Source of the DNA: Paenibacillus sp. HWE-109
GTDB taxonomy: Bacteria; Bacillota; Bacilli; Paenibacillales; NBRC-103111
DNA: 64,000 nucleotides
Assembly: GCF_022163125.1 (NCBI RefSeq)
Contig: NZ_CP091881.1
Location: 2,666,001 to 2,730,000 of the forward strand
Reading direction: 5' to 3'
Made by a program: the position numbers and the translations under genes. Shown in pieces: positions 33,737 to 41,936 of this stretch; the first letter of the stretch is position 1, and every line of letters starts with the position of its first letter. Under the pieces are notes generated by a model. That model worked only from the letters and a program-made list of their open reading frames with translations, did no database searches and was not told the DNA's origin.

Positions 33737-33921
33737 GTGGGAACTACAAGCCGCTATTTAAGTAAAAAGTGACATTTAAATAGGCTAGAGGGAACTACAG
33801 TGCGCTATGTTGCGGATTGGCGAGAAAATTCTTCGTTTATCGTGAGAATAAGACCCTGTAGTTCCGCTAATACCCTTAAATAATAGATTTATGCCTACAT
33901 AGCGTACCCCAGTTCCGCTAT
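33737..33921. repeat. Dispersed intergenic repeat, copy C
   Basis: Forward units are GTGGGAACTACAAGCCGCTAT (33737-33757) and AGGGAACTACAGTGCGCTAT (33789-33808), 52 bp apart by alignment. Inverted units are at about 33847-33869 (ACCCTGTAGTTCCGCTA) and 33898-33921 (CATAGCGTACCCCAGTTCCG). The architecture is the same as copy B, with clear sequence identity in the spacer before the third unit. Confidence 0.88.
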
Positions 33922-33970
33922 AGGAACGATAACTAGAAAACATGGTCGACACCTGAATAGATATAAACAA

Positions 33971-34022
33971 AAGGCTACTCCCGCAGTTAGTTCAGTTAAT
34001 TGCGGGAGCTGGGCCTTATTTC
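33971..34022 (+). terminator. Terminator downstream of repeat copy C
   Basis: GGCTACTCCCGCA pairs with TGCGGGAGCTGGGCC (with a small bulge), followed by TTATTTC. It probably ends the uvrA-like/ydeI-like transcript, running through the repeat. Confidence 0.75.
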
Positions 34023-34120
34023 ATCTTGACCCTAACGCTAACGTCAGGGTTTAGAATAAGTTGAGAAGATACAATTTAATATTTGTCCGTATCATCTATC
34101 GGGAAAGGAAGAGGTGCTTT

Positions 34121-34345
34121 ATGGATATTACACCACAAGAAGAATCCATGATTAAAGCTTTCCGTGAGACGGAATTACCACCATTATTTGTGCTCATACG
34201 ACTCAGAAATGATTTTGCAAATGATATTGGAAATGTCACTGAGAACCAGAGAGATGTTATTGTTAACACATTAGAAACATACATCGGCCCTTTATGGAAA
34301 GAAAATCAGGAAGGGAACAAATCACAAGTCGATGAAAGGCTCTAA
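34121..34345 (+). CDS. Hypothetical 74-residue protein
   Basis: I do not recognise this protein. ATG 34121 is well placed behind AGGAAGAGGTG; the longer upstream extension has no ribosome binding site. It begins MDITPQEESMIKAF and is soluble and mostly helical by composition, with no cysteine and no membrane segment. It lies between the repeat C terminator and a perfect palindromic terminator, so it appears to be its own transcription unit. Confidence 0.6.
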   Translation: MDITPQEESMIKAFRETELPPLFVLIRLRNDFANDIGNVTENQRDVIVNTLETYIGPLWKENQEGNKSQVDERL

Positions 34346-34367
34346 ATGAATCAACCTAAATACTCAG

Positions 34368-34394
34368 ACCCACAGCACGTGCTGTGGGTTATTT
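34368..34394 (+). terminator. Palindromic terminator before hxlR-type gene
   Basis: ACCCACAGCAC and GTGCTGTGGGT form a perfect 11-bp stem (34368-34389), followed by TATTTT. Confidence 0.8.
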
Positions 34395-34417
34395 TACTAA
34401 AAAGGAGTGTGTAACTT

Positions 34418-34783
34418 ATGCTCGAAACCTGTGTTCCGACTGGCGTGGAATTAAAAGATACCGGTTTTGGATATACGTTGTCTTTGATAGGCGGTAAATA
34501 TAAAATGATCATTATGTATAAGCTGTCTGATAATAAAGTTATGCGGCATAATGAGTTGAAGCGAAGTATCGGTAGTATTTCCTTTAAAACGTTAAGTATC
34601 ATGTTAAAGGAGCTGGAGGCAGATGGGCTTATTATACGTAAAGAATTCCCACAGATACCTCCAAAAGTTGAATATTCGTTATCAGAGCGTGGTCTTTCTC
34701 TCCTTCCATTATTAAATATGATGTGCGAATGGGGAGAGAAAAACAGTCCTCCAACGCTGGACGTTTTACAGCATAAGGTATAG
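34418..34783 (+). CDS. HxlR family transcriptional regulator
   Basis: This 121-residue winged-helix regulator shows LSLIGGKYKMIIMYKLSDN, RHNELKRSIGSISFKTLSIMLKELEADGLIIRK and VEYSLSERGLSLLPLL, the standard HxlR domain. Most members have a redox-active cysteine near the N-terminus and respond to quinones, aldehydes or disulfide stress. Here Cys5 (MLETCVPTG) is in that place. It is convergent with a flavodoxin-fold reductase gene whose promoter region has a palindrome of the HxlR type. Confidence 0.92.
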   Translation: MLETCVPTGVELKDTGFGYTLSLIGGKYKMIIMYKLSDNKVMRHNELKRSIGSISFKTLSIMLKELEADGLIIRKEFPQIPPKVEYSLSERGLSLLPLLNMMCEWGEKNSPPTLDVLQHKV

Positions 34784-34809
34784 CTAAGCTTTATAAATAA
34801 AGCTGCCTG

Positions 34810-35373
34810 TTAGAGGTTATCAACAAATTTCAAATAATCTTGTGCGCTTTTTACTAGTTCGCTTGAAGGTTGCTCATTTTCTGCACCAGGCACATTTTCA
34901 CCAGGCTCATTCTCCGTACCATAAAACGCAAAGAACGAACGATAATTTGCATTGCAGTACAGGAAGGTAGATTCAAAAGGTGACAATAAATGAGCAAGTG
35001 TATGGCGATATTTTCTCTCTTGATTATAATTTTCTTCCTTAATTCCGGCAGAAACAGCTAAGGCAACTTTGCGATTCTTTAATTTATCGCCTCCATGTGA
35101 ACCATAAGCCCAACCATAAGTTAAAACATCGTCAAGCCATTTTTTAAGGAATGGTGGACAATTAAACCAAAATATAGGGAACTGCAAAACTAGATTTCCA
35201 TGTGATTCAATCAATTTTTGTTCCTTTTCCACGTCTATGTGTCCATCAGGGTATGCCTCCTGCAGTTGGTGAACCGTATACTTTTCCGGATATTTCTTGA
35301 GTTCTTCTACCCATCGCTTATTAATTATGGATGTTTCTATGCTTGGGTGAGTTACCACAACAAGAGTTTTCAA
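34810..35373 (-). CDS. NAD(P)H-dependent oxidoreductase, flavodoxin-2 fold (KefF/YwrO-like)
   Basis: This 187-residue FMN protein begins MKTLVVVTHPSIETSIINKRW, then LVLQFPIFWFNCPPFLKKWLDDVLTYGWAYG, the central signature of MdaB/KefF-type quinone reductases. It would reduce quinones or similar electrophiles with two electrons from NAD(P)H. It is downstream of the 35435-35471 palindrome and convergent with the hxlR-type gene, which fits an HxlR-controlled quinone-stress response. The operator connection is inferred. Confidence 0.9.
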   Translation of the reverse strand: MKTLVVVTHPSIETSIINKRWVEELKKYPEKYTVHQLQEAYPDGHIDVEKEQKLIESHGNLVLQFPIFWFNCPPFLKKWLDDVLTYGWAYGSHGGDKLKNRKVALAVSAGIKEENYNQERKYRHTLAHLLSPFESTFLYCNANYRSFFAFYGTENEPGENVPGAENEQPSSELVKSAQDYLKFVDNL

Positions 35374-35434
35374 TGACTTTTCCTCCTTAATTCTTATCTA
35401 TTTCCTTTTTTGAGTATAAAGATGTTGCTGCGAA

Positions 35435-35471
35435 TATGTAAGTATGCACTTTTAGTACAGGTACTTACATA
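35435..35471 (-). promoter_or_regulatory. Candidate HxlR operator upstream of the reductase gene
   Basis: TATGTAAGTA (35435-35444) and TACTTACATA (35462-35471) are perfect 10-bp inverted arms with a 17-bp spacer. GTAAGTA/TACTTAC elements resemble known HxlR/YodB-type sites. The palindrome lies about 60-100 bp upstream of the reductase start. Confidence 0.6.
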
Positions 35472-35553
35472 AAGGTGAGTGTTCACCATGTTAAATTTGG
35501 AAAACGCATGCTTGTTAGTGTTGAAGGCACAGTAAAGGTTGAGGATTTTAAGT

Positions 35554-36858
35554 TTATCCGATCCAACCGGTAAAGACGCTGCCCCCTTGACTGCGATTCC
35601 CAGCCACAAGATCACCGTTGTGCGCCCTCACAATTCGTCGAGCAATCGTAAGTCCAAGCCCGCTGCCGCCGTACTCTAGGTTTCTCGAGTCGTCCCCCCG
35701 GTAGAACGCATCAAAAATATGGGGCAGTTGTTGCTCGGGAATTCCGGGTCCGGTATCTTCGACGGTAAAGTGGGCTCGTGAATCCTCCCTGCGCAAGCGG
35801 ATCATCAAATTGCTGTTCGCTGGAGAATAGTGAAGGGCGTTATCGATCAGGTTTCCGATCGCACGCCGCAGCAGATGGGCGTCGCCCTGAATCACGATGT
35901 TCTCCGCCGGAGCCTCGTACGTCAATTTAATTTCTTTTTCCCAAGCCAGGGGCAAATAATCCGCCGTAATATCCTCGAACAATTCGCCGATGTCCAGCGG
36001 CTTCAGCCGCAGCAATTGCTCTAAGGAAGACATCTGTCCGTATGAAAAAAGATCGGACACGAGACGTTCCAATTGCTCGGCTTTTTTGCTGCATATGGCG
36101 GTATATCTCGCTGCCTTCTCCGGATTGGCACCGCTTTCCAGTCTCTTCAAAAACCCACGCAACGCGAATAACGGGGTCCTTAAGTCATGCGCGATTGAAC
36201 TGATGAAGAACCGTCGCTCCGCTTCCAGTTCGGACTGGCGAATGAGCGATTCCCGGAGGCTCGTGCCCATCACTTGAAAAGCGCCGCGTACGTCCGCCAC
36301 CTCTTTAACCGTAGACTCAGGCAGTTGGAATTCCAAATCTCCGCTGGCGATTCGTCTGGCCGCGAGGCCCATGGCTTCCAAAGGCTTCACGACGACGCGG
36401 GCCATCTGGAAGCCAATGAACAGAATGGCGAATACTCCCGCGAATAAGGCGAACGCCGTCGCTAATTCGCTCCTTTGTTTGGGCGCGTAGAACAGAGCTT
36501 TTCCCCGCAGTTGACCTTGATCCATTACGCTTAATTCTCGCTGAGCAGTCGACTCTGATCGCGGGGGGACGGAACGGTAAATTTCACGTCCTGAAGCATC
36601 GAGCAAGACGATACCCGAATCTGAAGCAGCGGTCTTTTTTTCGATTTCAGCCTGCCAGTCTGGATCGCGCCAGCGAATGACATCCGCTTCGCCGACTTCG
36701 CGGATCAAGCCATTCATGGCTTCCTGCTGGCGCGAAAATTTAGCATTTTCTAATACATACTTATCGAATAGGCCAGGGATTTCATAAAACAATTGCGGAA
36801 GGATGAGTACGATAAGCATGCCAATCACCATCCACTGACGGATGCGGAGCGGTTTCAT
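35554..36858 (-). CDS. Sensor histidine kinase (HAMP, HisKA, HATPase)
   Basis: This 434-residue sensor has membrane segments at about residues 9-25 and 133-153 enclosing a short extracytoplasmic loop. HAMP is at about 155-207. The phospho-acceptor His224 is in SSIAHDLRTPLFALRG. ATPase boxes are RAIGNLIDNALHYSP, DTGPGIP and GGSGLGLTIARRIV. It overlaps the upstream response-regulator gene by four bases and forms an OmpR-class two-component system. The signal is unknown. The divergent three-gene operon at 37746 is a possible target. Confidence 0.93.
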   Translation of the reverse strand: MKPLRIRQWMVIGMLIVLILPQLFYEIPGLFDKYVLENAKFSRQQEAMNGLIREVGEADVIRWRDPDWQAEIEKKTAASDSGIVLLDASGREIYRSVPPRSESTAQRELSVMDQGQLRGKALFYAPKQRSELATAFALFAGVFAILFIGFQMARVVVKPLEAMGLAARRIASGDLEFQLPESTVKEVADVRGAFQVMGTSLRESLIRQSELEAERRFFISSIAHDLRTPLFALRGFLKRLESGANPEKAARYTAICSKKAEQLERLVSDLFSYGQMSSLEQLLRLKPLDIGELFEDITADYLPLAWEKEIKLTYEAPAENIVIQGDAHLLRRAIGNLIDNALHYSPANSNLMIRLRREDSRAHFTVEDTGPGIPEQQLPHIFDAFYRGDDSRNLEYGGSGLGLTIARRIVRAHNGDLVAGNRSQGGSVFTGWIG

Positions 36859-37541
36859 CGCGTGCCCCCCTCGAAACGATAACCGACGCCCCAGACGTTG
36901 GCGATGTATACCGGTTTTTTCGGGTCTTCTTCGATTTTTTCGCGGATTCTACCGATATGAACGGTCACAGAATGCTTGTCTCCGATCCCTTCCCAGAATC
37001 GCTGCAGTAATTGCTCGTAGGTGAAAACTTGGCGGGGGTACTCAGCGAACAAGCAAAGAATATCGAACTCCTTGGGCGTCATCGATACAGGAACCCCATC
37101 AATTCTCACTTCATGAGCCATGACGTCCAGGATGAGCCGGCCGAAGTCCAGTTCGAGCTTGGTTTTTTTATCCTGTCTGCCGTAACGGCGGAGTACGGCT
37201 TTAATGCGGGCGACAACTTCTTCGGGTGTTGCAGATTTCACGATATAATCGTCGCTACCCAAGCTGAGTCCTCTGATTTTGTCCATGTCATCGCCGCGCG
37301 CACTAAGGAATAGGATCGGTGTATCTTGCGTTTTCCGAATTTGCCTGCAAAGATCCAGCCCGCTCTGGCCGGGCATCATTACGTCCAGTAAAATACAGTC
37401 GACTTGGCTGCGCTCTATTGCTTCAATCGCTTGAACAGCGTTATATGCTTCCACCACTTCGAACTGTTCGTCTTCGAGATAATCCCTCATTAATTCCGCG
37501 ATTTCTTTATCGTCATCGACAATCATTATCGTTTGTTTCAT
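36855..37541 (-). CDS. OmpR/PhoB-type response regulator
   Basis: This 228-residue regulator has a receiver domain with VDDD at 8-11 and phospho-acceptor Asp53 in LLDVMMPGQSGLD, and a winged-helix DNA-binding domain at about 130-225 ending NVWGVGYRFE. I choose ATG 37541 as the start. The longer frame to 37592 would begin at the TATAAT of the likely extended -10 promoter (TGCTATAAT, about 37594-37603 on the minus strand). It is transcribed together with the kinase gene and divergent from 37746. Confidence 0.92.
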   Translation of the reverse strand: MKQTIMIVDDDKEIAELMRDYLEDEQFEVVEAYNAVQAIEAIERSQVDCILLDVMMPGQSGLDLCRQIRKTQDTPILFLSARGDDMDKIRGLSLGSDDYIVKSATPEEVVARIKAVLRRYGRQDKKTKLELDFGRLILDVMAHEVRIDGVPVSMTPKEFDILCLFAEYPRQVFTYEQLLQRFWEGIGDKHSVTVHIGRIREKIEEDPKKPVYIANVWGVGYRFEGGTR

Positions 37542-37680
37542 ATGGCTGCTGTTTCCTCCAAATTGGCCCAGAAAGCCCTGAATTGGCACCATTATAGCAT
37601 ATCCCCTCAGGCCCGTGTCTCAATTGAGCGGAATGATACCAGATGTTGAGCGTTTTGTGACTTATTCACTCGGTGTTTGG

Positions 37681-37699
37681 TGATAATCATCAGTTATCA
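37681..37699. promoter_or_regulatory. Inverted repeat between the OmpR-type system and the divergent operon
   Basis: TGATAA (37681-37686) and TTATCA (37694-37699) flank a 7-bp spacer, 47 bp upstream of the gene at 37746. It may be an operator for the divergent pair. It does not fit a full Fur box. Confidence 0.35.
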
Positions 37700-37745
37700 T
37701 TAGCTATGTCAATATGCGAATCAGAGTAGGAGGGAGGAAAAGCGC

Positions 37746-38087
37746 ATGCAAGTCTGGGGATTCATATTCAAAGTAATGGCTTGGACATTTCTGGTCTGTA
37801 TCGTGGCACAAGTCTTTATCGCCGGAATAGCCACTTTCGCGGATACTTCCAGTTGGGAGACGCATAAGTCGTTCGTCAAAATTTTCGCTTTGGCTCCCTT
37901 GCTTATGTTCCTGCTGACATTCGTCGGTAGAATTAAGGGTCCTAAACGTTGGGTGAGTCTTGGACTGTTCGTGCTTGTCGTGTTTCAGTTTCTGTCTATC
38001 CAAGTTTTCTCGTCGACCGGGATAATTGCGGCGTTGCATCCGGTAATCGCATTGCTGCTGTTCTGGGGTTCGGTCAAAACGGTATAA
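37746..38087 (+). CDS. Small four-helix membrane protein, DUF6220-like
   Basis: This 113-residue protein has four hydrophobic segments (FKVMAWTFLVCIVAQVFIAG, FALAPLLMFLLTFVG, WVSLGLFVLVVFQF, GIIAALHPVIALLLFWG). The pattern with Trp-Glu-x-His in the first loop and HPVIALLLF near the end resembles DUF6220 proteins, which have no known role. AGGAGGGAGG precedes the ATG. It heads a tight operon with an SGNH hydrolase and an NAD(P)-binding protein. Confidence 0.7.
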   Translation: MQVWGFIFKVMAWTFLVCIVAQVFIAGIATFADTSSWETHKSFVKIFALAPLLMFLLTFVGRIKGPKRWVSLGLFVLVVFQFLSIQVFSSTGIIAALHPVIALLLFWGSVKTV

Positions 38088-38114
38088 TTAATTGCAAAAG
38101 GAGAATCGAATACC

Positions 38115-38954
38115 ATGGAAACTCATTTGAATCCGCAATGGGTTAAACTGATTCAATCACAGCATCCCGAGAAAGTATTGACTTATGCGCGCCACCTGGA
38201 CGACAAGGTTTTGGCAGCAATTTATGGCATGGACGTGGATACGTACCTGCTCGTTAAAGCACAATTGATTCAACAAGCGAAAGAGGTGGCAGAGCATCTG
38301 CTTGAAAATTCCGATTTTGCTGCTCTCGTCGATAATTTGCCGTTCAAAGCAGGCGAAACTGTTATCGGAGTGGGCGAGAGCACGACAGACGACTTGCTTT
38401 CGTGGTTCGAAATTCTTCGCCACCTGCTTGAACGGCAAAGGCCGCAGGATGGAATTCGTCTGATCAACGAAGGAATCTCCGGGAATACATCCACCCAAGT
38501 ACTTAGCCGAATTAACGGAATCGTCAGCAAACAACCGGATTGGATCCTTTGTTTGATCGGAGGCAACGATGCCATGAGGGTCGGTCCAGAATCTGCCAAA
38601 ACGCAAGTGAGCGCCGAGGAAACGGCCAAAAATCTGCATGAGATTCGGCGAATTGCTGCGGCGAGAAGCCAATCCCGCTGGGTATGGATGACGCCACCGA
38701 CTTTCGATGAAGCGCGAGCAGCTGCGTATCCGTATTTCCAGATGGGGCACCTCAGCTGGAGAAACGAAGACATCATCGCCATTGGCGAAATGATGCGCGG
38801 CATGTCCGATCCGGTCGTAGACACGCAAGCGGTTTTCGGGCAACAAGCGCAGCCGAAATATATGGGCCCGGATGGTGTCCATCCCTCGATCGATGGACAC
38901 ATTGCGATCGTTCGTAGTGTTATCGAATGCCTTAGCGGGGGCAAAGAGAGATGA
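38115..38954 (+). CDS. SGNH/GDSL-type hydrolase (cytoplasmic)
   Basis: This 279-residue protein has SGNH signatures: IGVGESTTDDLL near residue 85 (block I with GES replacing GDS), NEGISGNTSTQVL, LIGGNDAMR (block III) and GPDGVHPSIDGH (block V with the catalytic Asp/His). The first 80 residues are helical and precede the hydrolase fold. It would be a lipase or acylesterase with unknown substrate. It is 27 bp after the membrane protein and overlaps the next gene by four bases. Confidence 0.85.
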   Translation: METHLNPQWVKLIQSQHPEKVLTYARHLDDKVLAAIYGMDVDTYLLVKAQLIQQAKEVAEHLLENSDFAALVDNLPFKAGETVIGVGESTTDDLLSWFEILRHLLERQRPQDGIRLINEGISGNTSTQVLSRINGIVSKQPDWILCLIGGNDAMRVGPESAKTQVSAEETAKNLHEIRRIAAARSQSRWVWMTPPTFDEARAAAYPYFQMGHLSWRNEDIIAIGEMMRGMSDPVVDTQAVFGQQAQPKYMGPDGVHPSIDGHIAIVRSVIECLSGGKER

Positions 38955-39583
38955 AAATCGTCGTATTCGGAGCTACGGGAGGAACCGGCCGCCAAGTCGT
39001 GACTCAAGCTATTGAGTTGGGGCACGAAGTCACCGTCATCGCGCGGAAACCCGAAGCCGTCAATATTGGAAGCGAAAGGTTGGAAGTTATCCAGGGGGAC
39101 GTGCTCGACTTATCGTCGTTCAGTAAGCGGATCATTGGTCAAGATGCAGTGATATCCGCGCTCGGCGTCAATCATCGCAAGCCGACGACCGTTTACTCTG
39201 AAGGAACGGAAAATATCATTAAAGCGATGGGGGAGGCGGGAGTGCGCCGATTCATCGGCTTGTCCTCCTCCGGTTTAAAGATACCTGATGATATGCCGTG
39301 GATGGTGCGGCAAACGATCCGTTTCGTCATTCAACCGATGTTTAAATACGCTTACGAAGATATGGCTCGGATGGAAGAGAAGCTGCGGAAATCCGGGCTA
39401 ATCTGGACCGTCATTCGCCCTCCGCGACTAACGAATGGACCGTTGTCGGGGGCATACCGGACGGCGCTTAATCAACATTTGACGAAGGCGCAGGGTATTT
39501 CGCGGGCGGATTTGGCGTCCTACATGATCAAATCCGTTCAGGATTCGGCGTCCTATCAAGCCATCGTCGAAATATCTAATTAA
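38951..39583 (+). CDS. NAD(P)-binding protein, NmrA/BVR-B-like short-chain dehydrogenase
   Basis: This 210-residue atypical SDR has GATGGTGRQVV at 7-17 for the dinucleotide, DVLDLSSF and DAVISALGVN in the nucleotide fold, and VIRPPRLTNGPLSG near the end. Such proteins act as NAD(P)H-flavin reductases or redox sensors. It is the last gene of the operon and is followed by a strong terminator. No substrate can be assigned. Confidence 0.9.
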   Translation: MKIVVFGATGGTGRQVVTQAIELGHEVTVIARKPEAVNIGSERLEVIQGDVLDLSSFSKRIIGQDAVISALGVNHRKPTTVYSEGTENIIKAMGEAGVRRFIGLSSSGLKIPDDMPWMVRQTIRFVIQPMFKYAYEDMARMEEKLRKSGLIWTVIRPPRLTNGPLSGAYRTALNQHLTKAQGISRADLASYMIKSVQDSASYQAIVEISN

Positions 39584-39630
39584 ATGTCTTGCGGCTGGAA
39601 TGCAACAGGGAATTATAGATGAACATACGT

Positions 39631-39669
39631 AAAGGAGGCTGCCATTACAAATGGCAGCCTCCTTTATGC
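39631..39669. terminator. Strong terminator shared by convergent genes
   Basis: AAAGGAGGCTGCCATT and AATGGCAGCCTCCTTT form a perfect 16-bp stem with a 3-base loop, followed by ATGCTAAT. It lies between the 38951 gene and a small gene on the minus strand. Confidence 0.85.
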
Positions 39670-39684
39670 TAATGGTTAGGTTCG

Positions 39685-39846
39685 TTAGGATTTCTTTATG
39701 GTGTAAAACCCGAATTGTTCGATTTCATCTAAAGCCTTACGTCCAAAAGATTCTATTAGCTCATCGGCGCGGATCTTGCTTCCCCCTAATATTAGTCCGT
39801 CCCAGCGTACAATTCTACCGTCTTTAACCAAAAAATAATCATCCAT
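39685..39846 (-). CDS. Small conserved-looking protein of 53 residues, unknown function
   Basis: I do not recognise a family. The frame begins MDDYFLVKDGRIVRWDGLIL, preceded by GGGAGG eight bases before the ATG, and ends EQFGFYTIKKS before a stop. It is balanced in composition and contains KxRADELIESFGRKALDEIEQ, so it looks like a genuine small soluble protein. It is convergent with the 37746 operon and followed by the shared terminator. Confidence 0.65.
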   Translation of the reverse strand: MDDYFLVKDGRIVRWDGLILGGSKIRADELIESFGRKALDEIEQFGFYTIKKS

Positions 39847-40091
39847 ATTATAACCTCCCAAATTAAATTTTTTGGAAATCTCTGTGCGCTAGCATTGGCA
39901 GATAAAGAGTCTGCCTATCCTTATATTAGCACATTCTTCTAAGGAAACATAAAGTACCTACAACACGTTGGCTTTAGATTTCTCCAGTTCAGCTTAATTG
40001 CTTATCCTCAGCCTTAATAGTCTTGCAAGTTTATCCGTTTTTGTGTGAAAATCAGTTTACAGGCGGTTTGAAAAAGGGGAGGATGGTGTCG

Positions 40092-41936
40092 ATGCTAAAG
40101 TTCAGATCCATTCAGTTTAAGTTATTCGTAACGTATTCCATCCTCATCACGGCCATCGTAGCCATTGCAGCGATTTCATTTTATTACTATGTCTCAGACA
40201 TTTTAAGTAAAAGAGATTCGGAATCTATTTTTCAATCGACGACGTATATTTCCACACAGCTCGATTCGTTAATTCAAAACATCGACAACGCTGCTGTCAA
40301 GGTCATTTTCTCAGACGACATCAAGCAATTATTTTTTGAAGAAGATAATCCGGTCGACCCAACGATTTCTTCTTACAATGTTAGAAAAATGAACGATTAT
40401 ATTTTTTCGATTATGGGGCCGATTCAATTGGATTGGCAAATTAATCTTTTCGATATGAATGGGCGCTTTTTCGGAACTGGCAATAATTCCGTCAGCAAGC
40501 TTTTCCCAGGCGGGAAGATGAACAATATGGCATGGGTCCAAGATACGCTTGCTGCCGATGGTGCGAAAGTGATTTCGCCGCCTCATTCAGATGATTGGGA
40601 CAGCTCGGGCAAGACGGTTATTTCTTTGGCTCGTGTCTTCTCGTGGGCTCTGGGCGGTAAGCAGCAGGGCATTTTGGAAATCCAACAAAGCTACACCGTT
40701 ATGGCTAATTTGATCGGAAAGCTTATGGCTGAGCCTAATGGCGGGGCCAGTGCAAATAAATCGATTTATATTTATAATCAGGCAGGGAATCTGATCTATC
40801 CTTATAGCAATCGGCCCAACGCTTATCCGGAGCTCTACTGGAAGCAGTTGCAAAGAGAGAACCTGGCGACTGGCACCTCTACGATTAACAATCCGCTTAA
40901 TAAGCAGCGTGAAATTATGGCTTATACGCATTCGGACTATACGAATTGGATTGTTGTGGCCGTAGAGTCGGAAAATGTGCTGCTTCAGCCTGTGGTGACG
41001 TTTCGCAATTCGATGTTTATCGCTGTGTTCGGCTTGCTGCTCATAACCTTAATCGTCTCGTTCTTCGTTGCGAGGGGGTTGACGTCACCTATAAAGGAAA
41101 TGCACAAATCCATTCGCGCGCTGCGGGTCGATACACTGCTGCCATCATCACAGATTGAAAGCAACACCAGTTTGAATGAACTGGATATTCTGAACACGTC
41201 GTTCAAGCGAATGTGCATTCGACTACAGGATTCTATTGAAGAAGTCATCCAATCGCGTTCACAGGAAATGCAGGCCCGAATGGTTGCCTTGCAGTCGCAG
41301 ATGAATCCTCACTTTCTCTATAACACGATTACGCTGATCAGCATCATGGCCGAGGAGAAGGAGGATCACGATATCGTAAAGGTATGCAAGCATCTTTCGA
41401 AAATGCTGCGCTACATCTTATCCAATCATGCGAGGAACGTAACCATGTCGGATGAAGTGGCATATGCTGCAAGCTATTTGACATTGATGCAGATTCGATA
41501 TGGCGAGAAGCTAAGATTTCAAATTGATGTCGATCCAGCCATGATGGAGATTGCCGTGCCGATTCTAATCATTCAACCGATCGTGGAAAACTGTATGAAA
41601 TACGGCATTCATGTTGCGCCGCCTTGGAAGATCGAGTTGACAGGAAGAACGGATGGGGAGAAGTGGACGATCCATATCCGCGATTACGGCGGAGGCTTTA
41701 CCCCTGAAGCACTGCAAGCCTTGTCCCAGCCAAAGCTGAATTTGTATGCTCAGGAATCGCAGGGAAAAGGGTTGGGACTCAAAAACATTGCTGAAAGACT
41801 ACAGCTTTTGTACGGAGAAGAAGCCATTTTTGAAGCCTCCAACCACCCGGAAGGCGGGGCATGGATAGTGATAGGCGGCTTGATTCGGCAATCGGTCCAA
41901 GATTCTAAACCATCAGAGGAGGAACTGGCAGGATGA
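40092..41936 (+). CDS. YesM-type sensor histidine kinase (locus 2)
   Basis: This 614-residue membrane sensor has a segment at about 10-33, an extracellular region of about 270 residues, and a second segment at 305-327. A HAMP-like part is followed by QSQMNPHFLYNTITL with phospho-acceptor His407. ATPase boxes are IIQPIVENCMKYGI, DYGGGF and GLGLKNIAERLQLLYGEE. ATG 40092 is best spaced from GGGGAGG; the frame opens further upstream at 40023. It is coupled to the next gene by an ATGA overlap. It probably senses the substrate of the transporter at 43618-46760. Confidence 0.93.
   Translation: MLKFRSIQFKLFVTYSILITAIVAIAAISFYYYVSDILSKRDSESIFQSTTYISTQLDSLIQNIDNAAVKVIFSDDIKQLFFEEDNPVDPTISSYNVRKMNDYIFSIMGPIQLDWQINLFDMNGRFFGTGNNSVSKLFPGGKMNNMAWVQDTLAADGAKVISPPHSDDWDSSGKTVISLARVFSWALGGKQQGILEIQQSYTVMANLIGKLMAEPNGGASANKSIYIYNQAGNLIYPYSNRPNAYPELYWKQLQRENLATGTSTINNPLNKQREIMAYTHSDYTNWIVVAVESENVLLQPVVTFRNSMFIAVFGLLLITLIVSFFVARGLTSPIKEMHKSIRALRVDTLLPSSQIESNTSLNELDILNTSFKRMCIRLQDSIEEVIQSRSQEMQARMVALQSQMNPHFLYNTITLISIMAEEKEDHDIVKVCKHLSKMLRYILSNHARNVTMSDEVAYAASYLTLMQIRYGEKLRFQIDVDPAMMEIAVPILIIQPIVENCMKYGIHVAPPWKIELTGRTDGEKWTIHIRDYGGGFTPEALQALSQPKLNLYAQESQGKGLGLKNIAERLQLLYGEEAIFEASNHPEGGAWIVIGGLIRQSVQDSKPSEEELAG

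Noticed and set aside
37681..37699. TGATAATCATCAGTTATCAT as a Fur box
   Set aside because: Agreement with the 19-bp Fur consensus is poor beyond the first half, and the neighbouring genes have no iron link.
39897..39915. GGCAGA/TCTGCC hairpin as a riboswitch or terminator
   Set aside because: The stem is only 6 bp, has no U-tract, and no known riboswitch motif surrounds it.
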